From an uncultured Pseudomonadota bacterium (GTDB lineage Bacteria > Myxococcota_A > UBA796 > SXON01), in assembly GCA_903959175.1 (NCBI GenBank), contig CAJBVW010000160.1, positions 1 to 35,486 of the forward strand: DNA of 35,486 bases, written 5' to 3'. The notes beneath the pieces were generated by a model. The model saw only the letters and a list, made by a program, of their open reading frames with translations. It made no database searches and was not told the DNA's origin. Shown one piece after another: positions 31,781-35,486 of the stretch. The translations under genes were made by a program, and so were the position numbers. Each line of letters starts with the position of its first letter. The stretch's first letter is position 1.

Positions 31781-31810
31781 TCTATAGCCACGCGGTCCCC
31801 TCGGCGGCAA
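31781..31810 (-). promoter_or_regulatory. Sigma-70-like promoter of the Wzc-like gene
   Basis: On the minus strand TTGCCG (31805-31810) is followed after 18 bases by TATAGA (31781-31786). The predicted transcript starts near 31774, about 65 bases before the ATG at 31709. It lies in the 171-base divergent region shared with the OPX gene, which otherwise shows no clear element. Confidence 0.5.
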
Positions 31811-31880
31811 GCCAGCGCCCGACGGCGACGCCGCACGGACTCGCCACGCGCACGGCTCGCGGTCCGGCGCGCATTGGGCT

Positions 31881-32624
31881 ATGCGGTCGGCCATGCGCGC
31901 GCCGCACATCCTGCTCGTCGTCTGTGCGTTCCTGCTGCCGGCATGCATGCCCGCGCAGGCCCCGCCGAACGTGGCCGACACCGAGGTGCCGCTGCGTCTC
32001 CCGGCGGCCGAGGCGTTCACCTTCGGCCCCGGTGACGGCATGCGCATCTGGGTGTGGCGCCACGAGGACCTCACGGTCGACGTGACGATCGCCCCCGACG
32101 GCGCCATCAACTACCCGCTCATCGGGCGCGTCGTGGTGGCCGGGCTCACGTACGAGCAGGTCACCCGCACGCTGCAGGACGCCATCGACGAGTACTACGT
32201 CGACGCCCAGGTGGCCGTGAACATCACCGCCGTGACCAACCAGAAGGTCGTCGTCATCGGCGAGGTGCAGACGCCCCAGGTGCTCCAGGTCGTCAACGAG
32301 ATGTCGCTGCTCGAGGCGCTCACGCGAACCGGCGGCATCAACCCGGACGCGCGCACGAACAACGTCCTCGTCATCCGCGGCGGGGTCGAGAAGCCCGTGC
32401 TCTTCACCGTCAACGTGGACGCCATCTACGGGCGCGGCGACTTCTCCCAGATGGTCTACCTGCAGCGAGGCGACATCGTGTTCGTCCCCGCGAAGACGAT
32501 CACGAACGTCGAGCGCTTCTTCCGCCGCATCCAGGCCGTCCTCGCCCCGGCCGTCTCCGGCTCCGCGATCTACCGGAACATCATCTCCGGCGGCGCCGCG
32601 GGCTCGAACGTCGTCCCGAACTAG
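31881..32624 (+). CDS. Short OPX-type polysaccharide export lipoprotein (Wza-like)
   Basis: The 247-residue lipoprotein has lipobox L-P-A-C at Cys22 (start at 31881; Cys18 if the ATG at 31893 is used). A Poly_export domain follows at about residues 45-120 (FGPGDGMRIWVWRHEDLTVDV, given here as GPGDGMRIWVW, then GAINYPLIG). An SLBB-like domain lies at about 122-200 (VVVIGEVQTPQVLQV, LLEALTRTGGINP). It lacks the extra SLBB repeats and the C-terminal amphipathic helix by which E. coli Wza (about 380 residues) spans the outer membrane. Short OPX proteins of myxobacteria are thought to work with a separate barrel. It lies three bases upstream of the glycosyl-phosphate transferase gene, indicating an operon. 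Confidence 0.92.
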   Translation: MRSAMRAPHILLVVCAFLLPACMPAQAPPNVADTEVPLRLPAAEAFTFGPGDGMRIWVWRHEDLTVDVTIAPDGAINYPLIGRVVVAGLTYEQVTRTLQDAIDEYYVDAQVAVNITAVTNQKVVVIGEVQTPQVLQVVNEMSLLEALTRTGGINPDARTNNVLVIRGGVEKPVLFTVNVDAIYGRGDFSQMVYLQRGDIVFVPAKTITNVERFFRRIQAVLAPAVSGSAIYRNIISGGAAGSNVVPN

Positions 32625-32627
32625 CCG

Positions 32628-34067
32628 ATGCGCCGTCGCGTCGCCTTCGGTCTCGCCGCCCTCGACGCGGCGTCCGCGTTCGCCGGCATCGTCAGCGCGT
32701 GGCTGTTCTGGCTCTGGCTCGCGCCGAACCTCCAGCACCTCGTTCAGGTGCAGCTGTGGGAGTTGTTCCTCCCGAACCCGTGGATGCCCGCGGGCGCGGC
32801 CTACCTCGCCGGCTGGCTGATCGCCCTCCAGCAGCTCGGGCTGCACGACCCCGGCCGCATGGAGAACAGCGTCCGCATCGTGTCGTCCACCACGCGCAGC
32901 GCCGTCTACCTGGCGATGTTCACCCTCGTGGTCAACGCCGTGCTCACCGAGCGCGTCTACCCGAAGGGCCTCGTCCTCCCGCTCATCGGCTTCAGTTGGC
33001 TCTACGTCACCCTCGCGCGCCTCCTCGTCTTCCGCCTCCTGCTGCGGCTCGAGGCCCCGCCGACCGCGGTGAACGCCCTCATCGTCGGCATCGGCGAGGA
33101 CGCCGCGGCCATGGGCGACCGCCTCGTGCGGGACGCGCGCCACGTCTGCACCGTCGCCGGGCACCTCCGCACCGCGATGTCCGGCGCCCCGTCGGTCCCG
33201 CCCGACCGAATCCTCGGCGACATCGGAGACCTCCCCGCGCTCGTCAACGCGCTGGACGTGCGCGTGGTCATCCTCGCGACCCGCACCCTCCCCCGCGAGG
33301 ACGCCATGCGCCTCGCCGTCCAGGCCGACCGCATGGGCCTCCGCGTGCTCCAGGCGCCCTACTCGTGGGGCGTCGTGAGCCCGCGCCTCGGCTTCGCGCG
33401 CATCGGCGGGCTCGACCTCATCGACCTCGCCGGCATCAAGTACCCGACCCTCGGCGAGCAGGTGAAGCGCGGCTTCGACCTCGCGGCCGTCCTCACCGGC
33501 GGGGCGCTCCTCCTCCCCTTCCTGCTCGTGGTGGCGCTCGTCATCCGCCTCGGCGACGGCGGCCCCGCGCTCTACACGGCCAAGCGCCTCGGCCGCGGTG
33601 GGCGCACCTTCGACTTCTTCAAGTTCCGCTCGATGGTCGTCGGCGCCGACAAGATCAAGCACCAGCTCCGCGACCAGAACGAGGCGGACGGGCGGCTCTT
33701 CAAGATCAAGAACGACCCGCGCATCACGCCAATCGGTCGGTTCATCCGCAAGTACTCGATCGACGAGCTCCCCCAGCTCCTGAACGTACTCCGCGGCGAG
33801 ATGAACCTCGTCGGGCCGCGTCCCCTCCCCGCCGAGGATCTCGCGGGGATCGAGCACGATCCCGAGATGCGCTACTGGTTCGAGCAGCGCGGCAAGGTCA
33901 ACCCCGGCATCACCGGGCTGTGGCAGGTGATGGGCCGCTCCGAGCTCGGGTTCGCCGAGATGGTGCGGCACGACATCCACTACATCCAGAACTGGTCCTT
34001 CTGGCTGGACGTGCAGGTGCTGATCAAGACGGTACCGGCAGTGTTGCGGGGCCGTGGCGCGTCGTGA
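32628..34067 (+). CDS. Polyprenyl glycosyl-1-phosphate transferase (WbaP/WcaJ-like)
   Basis: The 479-residue protein has four N-terminal hydrophobic segments, a CoA-binding-like Rossmann region (about residues 145-250, ALIVGIGEDAAAMGD) and a C-terminal bacterial sugar transferase domain. The latter shows KRGFDLAAVLTGG, the membrane re-entrant helix, FFKFRSM, DELPQLLNVLRGEMNLVGPR and NPGITGLWQV, all canonical. The enzyme transfers a sugar-1-phosphate, often glucose or galactose, from a UDP-sugar to undecaprenyl phosphate, starting repeat-unit assembly on the cytoplasmic face. Sugar specificity cannot be read from sequence. It follows the OPX gene after three bases and converges on the phospholipase D gene with a six-base gap. 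Confidence 0.95.
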   Translation: MRRRVAFGLAALDAASAFAGIVSAWLFWLWLAPNLQHLVQVQLWELFLPNPWMPAGAAYLAGWLIALQQLGLHDPGRMENSVRIVSSTTRSAVYLAMFTLVVNAVLTERVYPKGLVLPLIGFSWLYVTLARLLVFRLLLRLEAPPTAVNALIVGIGEDAAAMGDRLVRDARHVCTVAGHLRTAMSGAPSVPPDRILGDIGDLPALVNALDVRVVILATRTLPREDAMRLAVQADRMGLRVLQAPYSWGVVSPRLGFARIGGLDLIDLAGIKYPTLGEQVKRGFDLAAVLTGGALLLPFLLVVALVIRLGDGGPALYTAKRLGRGGRTFDFFKFRSMVVGADKIKHQLRDQNEADGRLFKIKNDPRITPIGRFIRKYSIDELPQLLNVLRGEMNLVGPRPLPAEDLAGIEHDPEMRYWFEQRGKVNPGITGLWQVMGRSELGFAEMVRHDIHYIQNWSFWLDVQVLIKTVPAVLRGRGAS

Positions 34068-34073
34068 GGGTGG

Positions 34074-35306
34074 CTACATTCGCCCGTCGAGCAGGCCCGC
34101 GAGGCGGTCCCGCAGGCGCGAGTACCAGCTCCGGTTGCGCCACGCGTCGACGGTGATCTCGGTGGAGCGGAGCTTGTCCGCCTCGAAGATCGCGACGTGC
34201 TCGGCGGCCACGCCCGCGTCGTAGACGTTCACCTGCACCTCGTCCAACAGCCGGAGAGAGAGACGGTCGACGTTCGCGGAGCCGACGGTGACCCACACGT
34301 CGTCGATCACCATCGTCTTGGCGTGGAGCACGGCCGCGTCGTAACGGAAGATGCGCACGCCACCGGCGAGGAGCGCGCCCCAGCGTAGTCGCCCGGCCCA
34401 GCGGGTGAGCGGGATGTCGGTGGGCCCGGCGACGAGAAGCTCGACCTCGACCCCGCGCGCGCGGGCAGCGAGCAGGGTGTCCATCATCAGCGGATCGGGG
34501 ACGAAGTAGGCGTTGGCGAGGCGGATCGAGCGGCGCGCGGCGGCGATGGACAGGTGGTACATCACGCGCGCGTTGTAGTTGCCCTCGTCCGGAGAGCTCC
34601 AGAACGCCTGTGCCATCACCTGGCCGCACGGGACGAGCTCGGGGAAGTACTCGTCGCCGTAGAGCAACGTCCCCGTGGTCTCGACCCAGTTGTCGATGAA
34701 AGCGGCCTGGAGCTGCGCCACGACCGGCCCCTCCACGCGCACGGCGGTGTCGCGCCAATGGCCCGGGCCCTGGGCGTCCCCCATCCACACGTCGCGGATG
34801 CCCATGCCGCCGGTGAAGCCGACGCGGCCGTCCACCACGAGGATCTTGCGGTGGGTGCGCTGGTCGATCCGCCGTAAGTTGCCCCAGGTGGGCGACCGGT
34901 AGAAGGCGAGCTCGACCCCGGCGTCCCGCATGCGCGCCTGCCGCGCCCGGTCGAACTGGCGGCTCCCGAACCAGTCGAGCGTCACATGGACGCGGACCCC
35001 GGTTCGCGCGCGCTCCGCCAGCGCCTCGACGAAGCGGTCGGCGATGTCGCCGCCGAGCATCATGTAGGTTTCGAGCGTGATCGAGCGTTCGGCCGCGCGG
35101 ATCGCCTCGAGCATGGCCGGGTAGAAGCCGTCGCCGTTGACGAGCGTCGTCACACGGTTCCCCGCGAGGAGCGGGGGGCCGAGGAGCGCGCCGATCGCCC
35201 GGAGGAACACGGGTTCGTCCACGCCGAAGCGTGGCTCGACGGGGCGGCCGATCATGTCGCGGAGGAGCGCATCAACCCTGGATCTAATCCGCTCTTCGCG
35301 GCCCAC
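34074..35306 (-). CDS. Cardiolipin synthase-like phospholipase D protein
   Basis: The 410-residue protein has two complete HKD motifs, H152-x-K154-x4-D159 (HRKILVVDGRVGFTGG) and H328-x-K330-x4-D335 (HAKTMVIDDVWVTVGSAN), each followed by Gly/Asn residues as in active PLD enzymes. The sequence ITLETYMMLGGDIADRF and the Trp-rich middle agree with bacterial ClsA/ClsB-type cardiolipin synthases. There is no N-terminal membrane helix, so it is closer to ClsB-like members. The likely reaction joins two phosphatidylglycerols or a related transphosphatidylation at the inner membrane. The start is GTG (35304-35306). Phospholipase or nuclease activity is less likely. Confidence 0.9.
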   Translation of the reverse strand: MGREERIRSRVDALLRDMIGRPVEPRFGVDEPVFLRAIGALLGPPLLAGNRVTTLVNGDGFYPAMLEAIRAAERSITLETYMMLGGDIADRFVEALAERARTGVRVHVTLDWFGSRQFDRARQARMRDAGVELAFYRSPTWGNLRRIDQRTHRKILVVDGRVGFTGGMGIRDVWMGDAQGPGHWRDTAVRVEGPVVAQLQAAFIDNWVETTGTLLYGDEYFPELVPCGQVMAQAFWSSPDEGNYNARVMYHLSIAAARRSIRLANAYFVPDPLMMDTLLAARARGVEVELLVAGPTDIPLTRWAGRLRWGALLAGGVRIFRYDAAVLHAKTMVIDDVWVTVGSANVDRLSLRLLDEVQVNVYDAGVAAEHVAIFEADKLRSTEITVDAWRNRSWYSRLRDRLAGLLDGRM

Positions 35307-35334
35307 GGCGCCCCGGCGGCACGCATTCGGCTGC

Positions 35335-35486
35335 TCAGCCCCGGCCGAGCGCCTTCTTCAGCGCGTCCGCCATCATGCCGTCCGGCTGCTTGGACACCGC
35401 CGGCGCCGAGGAGCGCATCTGCGGCGCGGACGGACGGCTCCCGCCCCCACCGTAGCCCCCCCGCGGCCCGCCCGGCCCGCCCGGCC
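35335..35486 (-). CDS. C-terminal tail of a Gly-rich protein (5' end outside window)
   Basis: A minus-strand frame open to the window edge ends at TGA (35335-35337). The 49 complete codons code a Pro-Gly-Gly repeat, a GGYGGGG segment, a Ser/Pro-rich linker and a short helix DGMMADALKKALGRG. Such tails occur on RNA-binding proteins, helicases and cold-shock-like proteins, but the main domain is outside the window and no function is assigned. It lies 28 bases upstream of the phospholipase D gene on the same strand, so the two may be cotranscribed. Confidence 0.6.
   Translation of the reverse strand, partial: PGGPGGPRGGYGGGGSRPSAPQMRSSAPAVSKQPDGMMADALKKALGRG

Overview
The window reads as chromosomal DNA of a very GC-rich Gram-negative bacterium, most likely a member of the Myxococcota (former Deltaproteobacteria). 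Supporting signs are MopE-type Asp/Cys repeat proteins, a protein with a Cys-pair / hydrophobic helix / Arg-run C-terminus of the MYXO-CTERM kind, many small predicted lipoproteins, and a myxobacterial style of short OPX polysaccharide-export protein. No rRNA, tRNA, CRISPR array, transposase or prophage gene was seen. Genes are tightly packed with many 1-4 base overlaps, and no stretch above about 185 bases lacks a gene.

Layout. 1-1208: two ABC-2 type permease genes (the first cut by the window edge). 1205-4135 (minus strand): a half-size chromate-transporter homologue, tcdA, a lipoprotein, and an unknown membrane-anchored protein. 4132-5532 (minus): an O-antigen polymerase/ligase-like protein. 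5686-7707: a large secreted MopE-repeat protein. 7719-8032: a self-contained unit making a 38-residue lipoprotein. 8109-11772: a 47-residue protein, a GT-C-like membrane protein and a Cys-rich-tailed secreted protein. 11807-12841 (minus): an M23 endopeptidase. 13024-16227: a four-gene operon with an ABC-2 permease and ATPase between two unknown exported proteins. 16224-20896: a TPR lipoprotein, a class A penicillin-binding protein, and a small MopE-type lipoprotein. 20939-23438: TetR regulator with a perfect operator, a methyltransferase-like protein, and a UDP-glucuronate 4-epimerase-like enzyme. 23490-29058: a GATase-fold lipoprotein, a sulfatase-fold membrane protein, a Wzi-like barrel and a divergent unknown secreted protein. 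29059-34067: HEAT lipoprotein, Wzc-like tyrosine kinase, short OPX lipoprotein and polyprenyl glycosyl-1-phosphate transferase. 34074-35306: a cardiolipin-synthase-like phospholipase D protein. 35335-35486: the tail of a Gly-rich protein.

The recurrent theme is envelope and polysaccharide biogenesis. The initiating transferase, polymerase-like protein, co-polymerase/kinase, OPX protein, Wzi-like barrel and epimerase together cover most of a Wzx/Wzy-type export pathway. No flippase and no Wzb-type phosphatase are visible here. Peptidoglycan genes (class A PBP, M23 peptidase) and a phospholipid gene lie among them.

The most distinctive observations are these. A sulfatase-fold protein has lost the metal-binding residues while keeping the surrounding motifs. 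Divergent secreted-protein genes (27979/28003) are separated by only 23 bases that hold two overlapping -10-like elements, each 6-7 bases from its ATG, suggesting a bidirectional leaderless promoter. Similar -10-to-ATG spacing recurs at 5686 and 10078. A short OPX protein encoded close to an outer-membrane barrel suggests a split export channel. Functions are inferred from motifs read by eye; no database search was run.
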